This document shows, one piece after another, positions 1-6,881 of a stretch of DNA of 15,049 nt. Positions within the stretch are counted from its first letter, which is position 1; each line of letters begins with the position of its first letter. Both the position numbers and the translations under genes were made by a program. The notes beneath the pieces are model-generated. The model made no database searches, had not been told where the DNA came from, and saw nothing but the letters and a program-made list of their open reading frames with translations. The DNA is from an uncultured Coriobacteriaceae bacterium (GTDB lineage Bacteria > Actinomycetota > Coriobacteriia > Coriobacteriales > QAMH01), in contig CADBRF010000147.1 in assembly GCA_902796975.1 (NCBI GenBank), positions 1-15,049 on the forward strand, read 5' to 3'.

Positions 1-1125
1 CCCCAGGGTGTCTATGGCGCGGATGTCATTTCCCGCATCAGCGCAAGCGTGGACGGCCACCTCGACGACATGTGCGACCTTCTGCTCGATTCCCTGAGCT
101 CCATGATTGATACCGTCTGCAAGAAAGTAGGCGTGAATCGTTCGGAGATCGTCGATGCGGTTCTCGTCGGAAATACCACCATGGAGAACATCGCGGCACG
201 TCTCGCACCCGATTCCATCGGCGTTGCCCCCTTCGAGCCGCTCTCCAAGTTCGGCACGGTGGAGGATCTCTCCCCCTTCTTCGGCGCGACCTACCTCGCT
301 CCTTGCCAAAGCGGCTATGTGGGTGGCGATATCACCGCGGGCATTCTCGCCACGAGGATGTACGAGGCGGAGAAACCCATCGTCTTTCTCGACCTTGGCA
401 CCAACGGCGAACTCGCCGTGGGCAACCGCGACCGCATCGTGAGTTGCGCCACCGCCGCCGGCCCCGTGTTCGAGGGCGCGGGCATCTACTGCGGCATGTC
501 GGCTCGTCCAGGCGCGATTTCGAAGGTTCGCGCAGGTGAGAACCCGGGCGAGCTGGAACTCACGGTCTTGGGCGATGTGGACCCAGAGGGTATTTGCGGT
601 ACCGGCCTCGTCGAGGGTCTCGCCTTCCTGCTCGAACAGGGCATTATTCTTCCCAGCGGTGCCATGGCTAAACCGGGGACCTTCGAGGGCCCCTTGGGCG
701 AGCGCATTGTCGAGCGCGATGGCATGCCCGCCTTCCTGCTCGACGCAGACCATGATGTCTTCATATCCCAGGCAGATGTGCGCAAGGTGCAGATGGCCAA
801 AGGCGCCATCGAGGGCGGCATCCTCACTATTCTCGATGAATGTGGCATTCAGCTTGAGGACGTGGGCGAGATGCTCATCGCAGGCGGTTTCGGCAGCTTC
901 CTCTCGGTCGATGCAGCGGCAGCGATTGGCCTCTTCCCTCGCGAGCTCAGAGACCGGGCCCGAAGTGTGGGGAATAGCGCCATCGAGGGTGCAAGCCTCA
1001 TGCTCCTCTCAGATGAAGCACGCGCCACCACGCAGCTCATCGCAGACACGAGCGAGTATGTCGAGCTCTCCACTTCGAGCAAGTTTTACGAGCTCTATAT
1101 GACGGTCATGACCTTCGACAAGTAG
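1..1125 (+). CDS. RACo-type corrinoid activation ATPase (DUF4445), 3' part
   Basis: This is the C-terminal 374 residues of a reductive activator of corrinoid proteins; the frame is open from base 1, so the gene starts outside the window. RACo proteins use ATP to drive reduction of inactive Co(II) corrinoid proteins to Co(I) in methyltransferase systems such as O-demethylation. The visible part is the ASKHA-fold ATPase. Near residues 5-12 is a Y-G-A-D-V-I-S-R motif, at 57-62 GNTTME, at 107-114 VGGDITAG, at 131-137 DLGTNGE (phosphate loop), at 153-162 AGPVFEGAGI, at 197-203 GICGTGL and at 294-298 AGGFG. All are typical of DUF4445. The N-terminal [2Fe-2S] ferredoxin domain expected in full-length members (about 600 residues) would lie upstream. 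A GTG at 49 is an internal codon, not the start, because conserved residues precede it. A strong terminator follows the TAG stop. Confidence 0.9.
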   Translation, partial: PQGVYGADVISRISASVDGHLDDMCDLLLDSLSSMIDTVCKKVGVNRSEIVDAVLVGNTTMENIAARLAPDSIGVAPFEPLSKFGTVEDLSPFFGATYLAPCQSGYVGGDITAGILATRMYEAEKPIVFLDLGTNGELAVGNRDRIVSCATAAGPVFEGAGIYCGMSARPGAISKVRAGENPGELELTVLGDVDPEGICGTGLVEGLAFLLEQGIILPSGAMAKPGTFEGPLGERIVERDGMPAFLLDADHDVFISQADVRKVQMAKGAIEGGILTILDECGIQLEDVGEMLIAGGFGSFLSVDAAAAIGLFPRELRDRARSVGNSAIEGASLMLLSDEARATTQLIADTSEYVELSTSSKFYELYMTVMTFDK

Positions 1126-1152
1126 CACCTGCGAGAATACACAGCACAAGAA

Positions 1153-1192
1153 AGCTGGCCGGGAACCCTGTGGTTTCCGGCCAGCTCTTTTT
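1153..1192 (+). terminator. Intrinsic terminator after RACo gene
   Basis: A 15-bp stem (1153-1167 pairing with 1172-1186, one G-T wobble) closes a CTGT loop and is followed by a T run at 1188-1192. It starts 27 bases after the RACo stop codon. It also faces the leftward DUF2284 gene, whose stop is at 1227, but the minus-strand side lacks a long T run, so termination is mainly rightward. Confidence 0.93.
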
Positions 1193-1226
1193 CAACAGAC
1201 GATACGCCTTTTTGCGCAAGCCAAAC

Positions 1227-1775
1227 TCAGTTGTAGAGAATGCAGCTCGAGAATGCCATGGTCGCAGGGCCATGGTTGTAGTCAACGCCTGCCATCGTGC
1301 ACACTTCGTTCACCATGAGCCCAACCGCTTCCATAGAGGGAGCAGCCTTCTTCGGGTGGGCACACGGATGATCAGGGTAAGTGCATTTTTTGCAGTAGGT
1401 GCACGTGCCCGCGTTGAGCACTTTGACCTCGCCATCAGCAGATCCGAACCTGTCGTATACCGCATCGAGTAGCCTGATCATGCGGTCCTTATGGAGCTCC
1501 TTAGTACGTTCGATTGTTTCCCAATCGAAGGAATCCTCCATTTTGCCAACCGTCTGGAAGAGGATGCCCTTGCTGTAGTTGCTCAGCAACTGAGCACATT
1601 CCTCCACGGTCCCGATCCCCGGGGGACACATCCATGAATGCCCATAGGCATTGCAGAGGTCACATGAGCACATGTTGCGGACTTCGGGGCGCACCACGAG
1701 CTTGGTCGCATCAAAGAACCCCGAGTATTCGAATTCGCAGGGTTCGATGAGTTCCTGCAGTTCTGTATCTTCCAT
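1227..1775 (-). CDS. DUF2284 Cys-rich putative metal-binding protein
   Basis: A 182-residue protein of the DUF2284 family (predicted metal or Fe-S binding; function not established). Two cysteine clusters are visible. The first is C36, C38, C41 and C50 in a C-x-C-x2-C-x8-C pattern around YGHSWMCPPG, with C60 beyond it. The second is C125, C128, C131 and C138 (C-x2-C-x2-C-x6-C), followed by HPKKAAPSMEA and C159. These are hallmarks of the family. The start at 1775 was chosen because AAGGAAG lies just upstream at good spacing and conserved sequence begins soon after. The frame stays open further upstream but overlaps the LysR gene. The gene lies 43 bases downstream of the LysR stop on the same strand, suggesting one operon. 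DUF2284 proteins are often found near corrinoid methyltransferase genes, which fits the RACo and UroD-family neighbours. The exact role is unknown. Confidence 0.85.
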   Translation of the reverse strand: MEDTELQELIEPCEFEYSGFFDATKLVVRPEVRNMCSCDLCNAYGHSWMCPPGIGTVEECAQLLSNYSKGILFQTVGKMEDSFDWETIERTKELHKDRMIRLLDAVYDRFGSADGEVKVLNAGTCTYCKKCTYPDHPCAHPKKAAPSMEAVGLMVNEVCTMAGVDYNHGPATMAFSSCILYN

Positions 1776-1818
1776 GGCACTTCCTTTCTGACCCGTGCTG
1801 AAACATGAAAGCGAGCCT

Positions 1819-2721
1819 CTAGAGGCAGGGTAGCTCGATATCTTCGAGGCATTCTCCCAGCATTCTGAGGTTATTCCGCTCGCCCTCGTTGTTAGCAAGC
1901 GTTTGAAGGACGATGTCGTAGGTGAAATCGTCCGCGTCTTCAAGGGGAACAAACACGAGATTGCTGTTTCCCGCGGTCTGGACCGCCTTGCTCCCGATGA
2001 ATACGCCACCTGTGCGCTCGAGGGTGAGATTAATGAAATCAATGTCATCATTGCGCACGACATGCTCCAGCCTGATGTCGTGACCCTCGAAAAGCGATTC
2101 GATATAGCGTGAGCGGCTCACGATGCTTGGGTTGATAACCACCGTACCCCGGGCAATATCCTCCAGCGACACAGAGCTGCGGGCGGCGAGCTCGTGGTTG
2201 GGCAGGACCACCGCATAGAGCTTGACCCTGTCGATAACCTGCTCCTCCGTATCGGGCGACTTGCCATCTGAGGGCGAGAAGGTCAGCGCGACATCAATCG
2301 TGCCCTGGTGCAGGTACTTGTAAATCTCGACTGGAGCAGCCGAGATGGTGGAAACGGGAATTTCCGGATGCCTCGAAGCAAAGGAGCGCAAGAGCGGGTA
2401 GCCGTAGAGGACGCTCAGGCCGTGGTAGCCAAAGCCCAATCGGAAGGTCTCCGAAGCACGGCGGGTGATCGCATCAAGCTGTTCTTTCAACTCGTCTGCC
2501 TCGCGCACGATGGTTCGGAAGGAGTCGCGAGCAATCTCTCCGCACACGGTCAGCTCGACATTATGGCGAGATCTATTGAAAAGACGGGCACCGAACTCGT
2601 CTTCCAGTGCGTTCACATGGCGCGTGAGCGTCGGCTGAGAGATGTAGAGCTCCTCGGCCGCCGTTGTATAGTTGAGCTTCTCAGCAAGAACGAGAAATTC
2701 TCGCATGTAGTCGATATTCAT
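1819..2721 (-). CDS. LysR-family transcriptional regulator
   Basis: A 300-residue LysR-type regulator of normal family length. The N-terminal winged helix-turn-helix spans about residues 1-60, with the characteristic LNYTTAAEELYISQPTLTRH stretch near 16-35 and FGARLFNR at 43-50. The remainder is a periplasmic-binding-protein-like effector domain. The start at 2721 is supported by GAAGGG six bases upstream and by the HTH beginning at residue 5. The open frame upstream to 2763 adds 14 residues not typical of the family. It is followed at 43 bases by the DUF2284 gene, probably in the same transcript. The effector is unknown. The neighbouring corrinoid and methyl-transfer genes suggest a methylated aromatic or related substrate, but that is inference. 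Confidence 0.92.
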   Translation of the reverse strand: MNIDYMREFLVLAEKLNYTTAAEELYISQPTLTRHVNALEDEFGARLFNRSRHNVELTVCGEIARDSFRTIVREADELKEQLDAITRRASETFRLGFGYHGLSVLYGYPLLRSFASRHPEIPVSTISAAPVEIYKYLHQGTIDVALTFSPSDGKSPDTEEQVIDRVKLYAVVLPNHELAARSSVSLEDIARGTVVINPSIVSRSRYIESLFEGHDIRLEHVVRNDDIDFINLTLERTGGVFIGSKAVQTAGNSNLVFVPLEDADDFTYDIVLQTLANNEGERNNLRMLGECLEDIELPCL

Positions 2722-2786
2722 GCCGCGCCCTTCAAAACATCCGGCAAAGCTCCGTGTAGGCAAACTATGGGTATGTGAACACGTTC

Positions 2787-2792
2787 ATTGTA
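2787..2792 (-). promoter_or_regulatory. Possible -10 box for the LysR-DUF2284 operon
   Basis: On the minus strand TACAAT lies 66 bases upstream of the LysR start. No convincing -35 box was found at 16-18 bases, so this is a weak call. The rest of the 2722-3034 gap holds a short dyad (see 2974-2999) and a TTCCGC-GT-GCGGAA palindrome at 2922-2935. I see no gene in it. Confidence 0.3.
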
Positions 2793-2973
2793 CCGCAGCA
2801 GCTGCATATATCGGTCCGAAACGCCATGCGCTTAAGAAAGCAACTCGCATCGCCTATTCGAGCGGCACTAGCAGCGACGCTTTGAGCCTGCAGCATGAGA
2901 CAGCCCCGCACGGCGAATTGTTTCCGCGTGCGGAACTGTCTGCACTTCTTCGTATTTGAAATTAGCGGGCTAC

Positions 2974-2999
2974 CTATAGAAGACGAGTGGCTTCTATAG
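2974..2999. repeat. Inverted repeat downstream of UroD-family gene
   Basis: A perfect 9-bp inverted repeat, CTATAGAAG and CTTCTATAG, flanks an 8-base spacer. It sits 36-61 bases beyond the leftward UroD-family stop, where a terminator hairpin is expected, but no T run follows on either strand. It may be a 3'-end stabilising hairpin or a protein site. Confidence 0.5.
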
Positions 3000-3034
3000 C
3001 GGCTTCTTACTTTTATCTACCTATCGCCCAAGCT

Positions 3035-4099
3035 CTAGAACATAATCTGGAGTTCGGCGCGCTTGATTTCATCAGTCTTGACGCCAAACCCTCGCTCGTT
3101 CCACCGGTCGATTTCGTTGAAGAGCTCCATGTAGGTGCCCGGATAGACGGAACCGGGGCCGCCCTGGGTGATGCACGGGATGAAGTAGTTCAACCCGTTT
3201 GCCTCATAGGCCTCGTCGCAGATACGGTCGGCGACTTCGATGCAATTCTCGGGAGTCCAGCCGTCGAAGTCAACGAACTTGTTGTCGATGCCACCCATGA
3301 AGGAAATCTGCCCGCCATACTTCTTGATGAGCTCGGGGAGCTTGTTCTCGGACATGCAACCCTGCCACACGTCGATTCCCATCTCGATCATATAGGGCAC
3401 GAGCGTCGCGGCGTAGGAGTCGGAGTGGTGGATTACCAGCTCGCAACCGCGCTCATGGTAGTAGCCGTAGATCTGCTTGTAGGGCTCGACAAAGAACTCG
3501 GCGAACATCTCGGGGCGCAGGAAGGTCGTGTCTTGGCTGCCCCAGTCGTCGTGATGGAAGATTGCGGTGGGATGGTAGTGGTCGCAGATGCCCTCGGCGA
3601 GCTTGAGCTCCCACTCGGTGAGGTAGGCGATGAGATCATGCATCTCCTGCGGATATGCCTGATAAGCCATCAGCGCGGGGACCATGTCCATGAAGTGATG
3701 GGTCTGCTCGAAGAGGCCCGGGGCGATGAACGGAGCCTTATAGGCGAGATCATCATCGACTGCATCCCACTGAGCCTGGAAGATCTCCCATTCGGCCTCG
3801 GGGAAGTCTAGCGATGGAGCATGCACGTAGTCGCGCCAGTGCTGGATATCGGGCAGCATGCCATCGTTGGGGATGGGAATCTTCTCGGGCGTGTGAACAG
3901 GGAAGCCGCCAGGCGTGCCCTCGGGCCAAATGTTCGTGACGCCCCAGGCGTTCATAAGCTCGCCCTTGCCCTTCTCGGGAAGTGGGCTATGGATGAAGAA
4001 CGGGTGGAAGAGGAGCTGGACCGCTTCGTACTGGTTGACGAAGCGCTCCGGGTTCTCGCCCTTGACCGCGCGACGCATATTCTCTTTCGGAGTGAGCAT
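3035..4099 (-). CDS. UroD-superfamily methyltransferase (MtaA/CmuA-like)
   Basis: A 354-residue protein of the uroporphyrinogen decarboxylase superfamily (COG0407). Members outside heme synthesis are usually cobalamin-dependent or methylcobamide:thiol methyltransferases using a zinc-activated thiolate. Visible family marks are HHDDWGSQD at 182-190 followed by a Pro-Glu-Met-Phe motif, HHSDS at 224-228, GID at 270-272 and a late cysteine, C309, in a Gly-rich loop. In MtaA/MtbA the zinc ligands are H-x-C plus a distant Cys. Here the first pair reads H-x-S, so one ligand may be lost or replaced. The start has a near-perfect GGAGGT five bases upstream. It is transcribed divergently from the PucR-like regulator across a dyad-rich intergenic region, which suggests control by that regulator. 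The true methyl acceptor is unknown. It is not HemE-like enough to call a heme enzyme. Confidence 0.85.
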   Translation of the reverse strand: MLTPKENMRRAVKGENPERFVNQYEAVQLLFHPFFIHSPLPEKGKGELMNAWGVTNIWPEGTPGGFPVHTPEKIPIPNDGMLPDIQHWRDYVHAPSLDFPEAEWEIFQAQWDAVDDDLAYKAPFIAPGLFEQTHHFMDMVPALMAYQAYPQEMHDLIAYLTEWELKLAEGICDHYHPTAIFHHDDWGSQDTTFLRPEMFAEFFVEPYKQIYGYYHERGCELVIHHSDSYAATLVPYMIEMGIDVWQGCMSENKLPELIKKYGGQISFMGGIDNKFVDFDGWTPENCIEVADRICDEAYEANGLNYFIPCITQGGPGSVYPGTYMELFNEIDRWNERGFGVKTDEIKRAELQIMF

Positions 4100-4155
4100 A
4101 TCAGACCTCCAACTATTCTGGCGCTATCCCTTGCAATGCGCCTTTCGATACAAAC

Positions 4156-4177
4156 TGCACGTGACGCCACACGTGCA
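4156..4177. promoter_or_regulatory. Operator-like dyad with two CACGTG cores
   Basis: TGCACGTG (4156-4163) and CACGTGCA (4170-4177) form a perfect 8-bp inverted repeat with a 6-base spacer. Each arm contains its own CACGTG palindrome, and the arm centres lie 14 bases apart. It sits between the divergent UroD-family and PucR-like genes. It is a likely binding site for a dimeric regulator, possibly the adjacent PucR-like protein (inference). Confidence 0.6.
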
Positions 4178-4230
4178 ATTGCAGGATATGACAGGGTGAA
4201 TGCCGTAATAAGGAACAAATTGGCGTTAGT

Positions 4231-4260
4231 TTTATACTCGTGTGATACAATTTGTGTCAT
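4231..4260 (-). promoter_or_regulatory. Candidate promoter of the UroD-family gene
   Basis: On the minus strand ATGACA (4255-4260) and TATAAA (4231-4236) are separated by 18 bases, a fair sigma-70 match. The predicted transcript would have a leader of roughly 125 bases carrying the 4156-4177 dyad. The -35 box lies within the second dyad at 4243-4259, consistent with regulation from there. The call is by eye only. Confidence 0.45.
4243..4259. promoter_or_regulatory. Operator-like dyad TGATACAA-T-TTGTGTCA
   Basis: A 17-base dyad with 8-base arms, one mismatch and a single central base. It overlaps the predicted -35 box of the UroD-family gene and lies about 40 bases upstream of the PucR-like start, so a protein bound here could affect both divergent genes. 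Confidence 0.5.
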
Positions 4261-4300
4261 ATCTATTGGTGTTAATGGTGGCCCAGTAGCGAAAGCAACT

Positions 4301-5959
4301 ATGAAACTCAATCTGCATATCATCGAGCAGGATCTCATCGCGCACGTAACAGACGTGCACCTTACGAGCGCTGTGGAGAGCCGCCTGTGCAGCACGGTAC
4401 GTCCCTATCTCGGAAGCGGAACATTGCTCGAGGGGTTCGCCTACGTTGCCACAGCTGCCGAATTGCCAGAGTCTCCCCTGTACATGGGGCATCCCTCGCT
4501 CATCTGCATAGGCACGCCGCCCCGTGGCTACTTCACAGACGATATCGACCTCCTCGTGCTCGATAGCTCCTGCACCACGGGAATGGTACTCGACAGGCTC
4601 GCAGTGATATTTCGCCACTACGATGAATGGGAATCCTCCCTTCAGAACCTTGTCAACGAGAACGCACCTGTTCAGGAGCTTGGACGGGCATCGCAGCCAC
4701 TGTTCGTAAACCCGCTCTACTGTCAGGGAGCGGAATTCAAGTGTCTGTTCCTCTACGGCGGGGATCTAACAAACGCCTCAGAGGAGATGCTCAGCTGGTA
4801 CCTTACGATTTTTAGCGGCAAGCGATCGATTGCCCCGGGGTCGTACCTGCCCATCAATGCGGTTACCCGCCTGCTCGCAGACCCCTATTACATCGAATCG
4901 AACAGCAAGCAGGGGCTTGCGATGTACGACAACCCCACCCAGCCAGGACGCGTGCTCTACTACAACATCGGGCCAGAGAACGCGCACATCGCGCGGCTCT
5001 GCGTATTCGAGGTCTATCGCAGGACGACCAGACGAGAAGAGGCACTGCTTTGCGTGCTTGCCACCTATGTTGAGCGCAAGCTTCGCCGCGAAAACACCAA
5101 TGCTCCAATGGAGCCGCAAGCGCTCACACCCGTCACGAATGGGCTCCTCATCCACAAGCTCCTTCCCCAAGAACGCATTCAACGCGCTCTCGCGGACCTG
5201 TCTTGGCGCGTGGACGATACCTATTTCTGCATGGTGCTGGAATCCATGGCAGGCGACGCCAGCTGGCAGAGCCTTCAGGCACTCGCCGCCGCACTCGACA
5301 TACCTCTATCCGAAGAGTTTCACGTGGTGTTCCGCAAACAGCTCGTATACATCTTCAACCTCACACATCTCGGATGCGATGATGAAGACGTTCTTCACGC
5401 CGTTGTACCCATCTTCCGCGATGCCATCTTGCGCGGGGGTTCGAGCAACTGCTTCGCCGACTACAAGAATCTCTACTATTACTATCTACAGGCGCGGGAC
5501 GCCCTCATCTGCGGATCCCGGGAGAACCCAAGTTTCTGGTACTACCGCTACCGCGACTACAGTCTCGACATCTTGCTCGACCGCTGCCGGGACAAGAGGC
5601 CCGTGGAGGCTTTCTTCCCACGCGAGCTTCAAGAGCTCAGGTCCTATGACGCTCAACACGGCACCAGCCTCGTCCCCCTGCTCCACCGCTACTTGCTCTG
5701 CGACCGAAGTGCCACGGCAACAGCCCGTGAGCTGTTCATCTCGCGCAGCACCTGCATACGCCATCTCCAGCAAATCGAGCGCATTAGCAACATCAAGCTC
5801 GATAATCCGAAGACCCGGCTCGAGCTCGTCATAGCCTTCGCGCTCATGGCGCAGGAAGAACGAAGGAGCCACGACATTCGCTCTGCGGGCATAGGTGAGC
5901 TTGCCCAAGATGTTCAAAACGTACTTCCTTTCTCCACGCCGGAAAGGGGGAAGGCCTGA
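4301..5959 (+). CDS. PucR/CdaR-like transcriptional regulator
   Basis: A 552-residue regulator. The C-terminal PucR-type helix-turn-helix (HTH_30) spans about residues 460-516, with ATARELFISRSTCIRHLQQI at its core and the usual LDNPKTRLEL tail. The N-terminal half resembles the ligand-sensing part of PucR-like proteins in anaerobic Actinobacteria and Firmicutes (HPSLICIG, a D-D-I-D-L-L-V-L strand, HYDEWESSL, SQPLFVNPLY). The middle probably contains the degenerate GGDEF-like region seen in CdaR relatives. The start is the ATG at 4301, because upstream in-frame sequence runs through the divergent promoter region and into the antisense of the UroD-family gene. Its ribosome site is weak (GAAAG), suggesting low expression. 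The stop overlaps the next start (TGATG), so the spermidine-synthase-like gene is translationally coupled. The inducer is unknown. Likely targets are its own operon and the divergent methyltransferase. Confidence 0.85.
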   Translation: MKLNLHIIEQDLIAHVTDVHLTSAVESRLCSTVRPYLGSGTLLEGFAYVATAAELPESPLYMGHPSLICIGTPPRGYFTDDIDLLVLDSSCTTGMVLDRLAVIFRHYDEWESSLQNLVNENAPVQELGRASQPLFVNPLYCQGAEFKCLFLYGGDLTNASEEMLSWYLTIFSGKRSIAPGSYLPINAVTRLLADPYYIESNSKQGLAMYDNPTQPGRVLYYNIGPENAHIARLCVFEVYRRTTRREEALLCVLATYVERKLRRENTNAPMEPQALTPVTNGLLIHKLLPQERIQRALADLSWRVDDTYFCMVLESMAGDASWQSLQALAAALDIPLSEEFHVVFRKQLVYIFNLTHLGCDDEDVLHAVVPIFRDAILRGGSSNCFADYKNLYYYYLQARDALICGSRENPSFWYYRYRDYSLDILLDRCRDKRPVEAFFPRELQELRSYDAQHGTSLVPLLHRYLLCDRSATATARELFISRSTCIRHLQQIERISNIKLDNPKTRLELVIAFALMAQEERRSHDIRSAGIGELAQDVQNVLPFSTPERGKA

Positions 5960-6873
5960 TGCAACAGTGGCTCCAGACTTTGCTTGCTGCTCTCGCCGAG
6001 TTTGCAGGCGAAGAAGACGAATCGGACGTGCTTGACGATAACGCCGGGCGCATGCTCGTTGCTGCGCCTGAGTCTATGTTCGGACCCATGCTCGTCTACG
6101 ACACCACCAACAAGAAGGGCGAACACCTCCGTGTGCTCAGCTTGAACGGCATGCACGAATCAGCCATGTTCCTCGACGAAAGCCGCTTCTCCGACCTCGT
6201 CTTTCCCTACACGCGGCTCTACGACACGATGTTCCAGGCGAACATCTCCATCGAGCGCGTGCTCATGATTGGCGGAGGAGGCTACTCCTATCCAAAGCAC
6301 CTCATCTCCACGCATCCCGAGGTGAGACTGGACGTTGTGGAAATCGACCCCGTCATGACCCGGACGGCAAAGGAATTTTTCGGGCTCAACAAGCTTATCA
6401 ACGCGTATTGCGCTGATGACCCAAGCCGACTTGGGCTTATCAATGAGGACGGAAGGGCATTTTTGGAGCAGAGGGCTTCTGACGCCGACGCACCTCGTTA
6501 CGATGCTGTCCTCAACGACTCCTTCGCGGGCGGCGTGCATGTGCCCTCCCTCGCCAGTCTCGAAGCTGCGCAGGCAGTCAAACGCTGCCTTGCCCCTCAT
6601 GGGATTTACATGAGCAACATCATCGGCTCGCTCTCAGGGCAAGACTCCCAGTTTCTCCATGCCGAAGCGAACACCTTTGCGCAAGTTTTCGACCATATCT
6701 GGGTCATTCCGTCGCGCAACCGCAAAGATTGGATGCGCGACAACTACCTCTTTATCGCTACGGATGAACCCTGCGAATTCGCGCAAGGCAAACGGTTCGC
6801 GCCCCGGGAGAACGGCCTTATCATCACCGACGAAAACAACCCTACCGTAAGCATTGGGAACATCGAGGACTAG
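5959..6873 (+). CDS. Spermidine-synthase-like (SAM-fold) protein
   Basis: A 304-residue protein with the spermidine synthase/aminopropyltransferase fold. A small N-terminal beta domain (about 31-95) precedes a Rossmann methyltransferase core. Visible motifs are GGGGYSYP at 105-112 (cofactor loop), VVEIDP at 126-131 (acidic residue for the cofactor ribose), EDGRAFL at 163-169 and YDAVLNDSFA at 181-190. In authentic spermidine synthases the last motif reads D-S-[ST]-D, with the second Asp helping bind and deprotonate putrescine. Here that position is Ala, and GGGDG is GGGGY, so the substrate is probably not putrescine. The start overlaps the PucR-like stop and is preceded by GGGGGAAGG, so it is coupled and well translated. 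The stop is only 8 bases from that of the convergent permease gene. The fold is certain, the reaction unknown. Confidence 0.8.
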   Translation: MQQWLQTLLAALAEFAGEEDESDVLDDNAGRMLVAAPESMFGPMLVYDTTNKKGEHLRVLSLNGMHESAMFLDESRFSDLVFPYTRLYDTMFQANISIERVLMIGGGGYSYPKHLISTHPEVRLDVVEIDPVMTRTAKEFFGLNKLINAYCADDPSRLGLINEDGRAFLEQRASDADAPRYDAVLNDSFAGGVHVPSLASLEAAQAVKRCLAPHGIYMSNIIGSLSGQDSQFLHAEANTFAQVFDHIWVIPSRNRKDWMRDNYLFIATDEPCEFAQGKRFAPRENGLIITDENNPTVSIGNIED

Positions 6874-6881
6874 ACACGCTC

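Noticed and set aside
2974..2999. Intrinsic terminator for the UroD-family gene
   Set aside because: The hairpin is perfect but no T run follows on the minus strand, so it is listed only as an inverted repeat.
2987..3811. Plus-strand open frame of 274 codons opposite the UroD-family gene
   Set aside because: The minus-strand frame has clear family motifs and a strong ribosome site; the plus frame has neither.
4156..4177. Eukaryote-style E-box meaning for CACGTG
   Set aside because: The bacterial context makes the E-box reading irrelevant; the palindrome is interpreted only as a dimer-binding dyad.
3821..4300. N-terminal extension of the PucR-like frame
   Set aside because: It runs antisense to the UroD-family gene and through its promoter region; homology-like sequence begins at the ATG at 4301.
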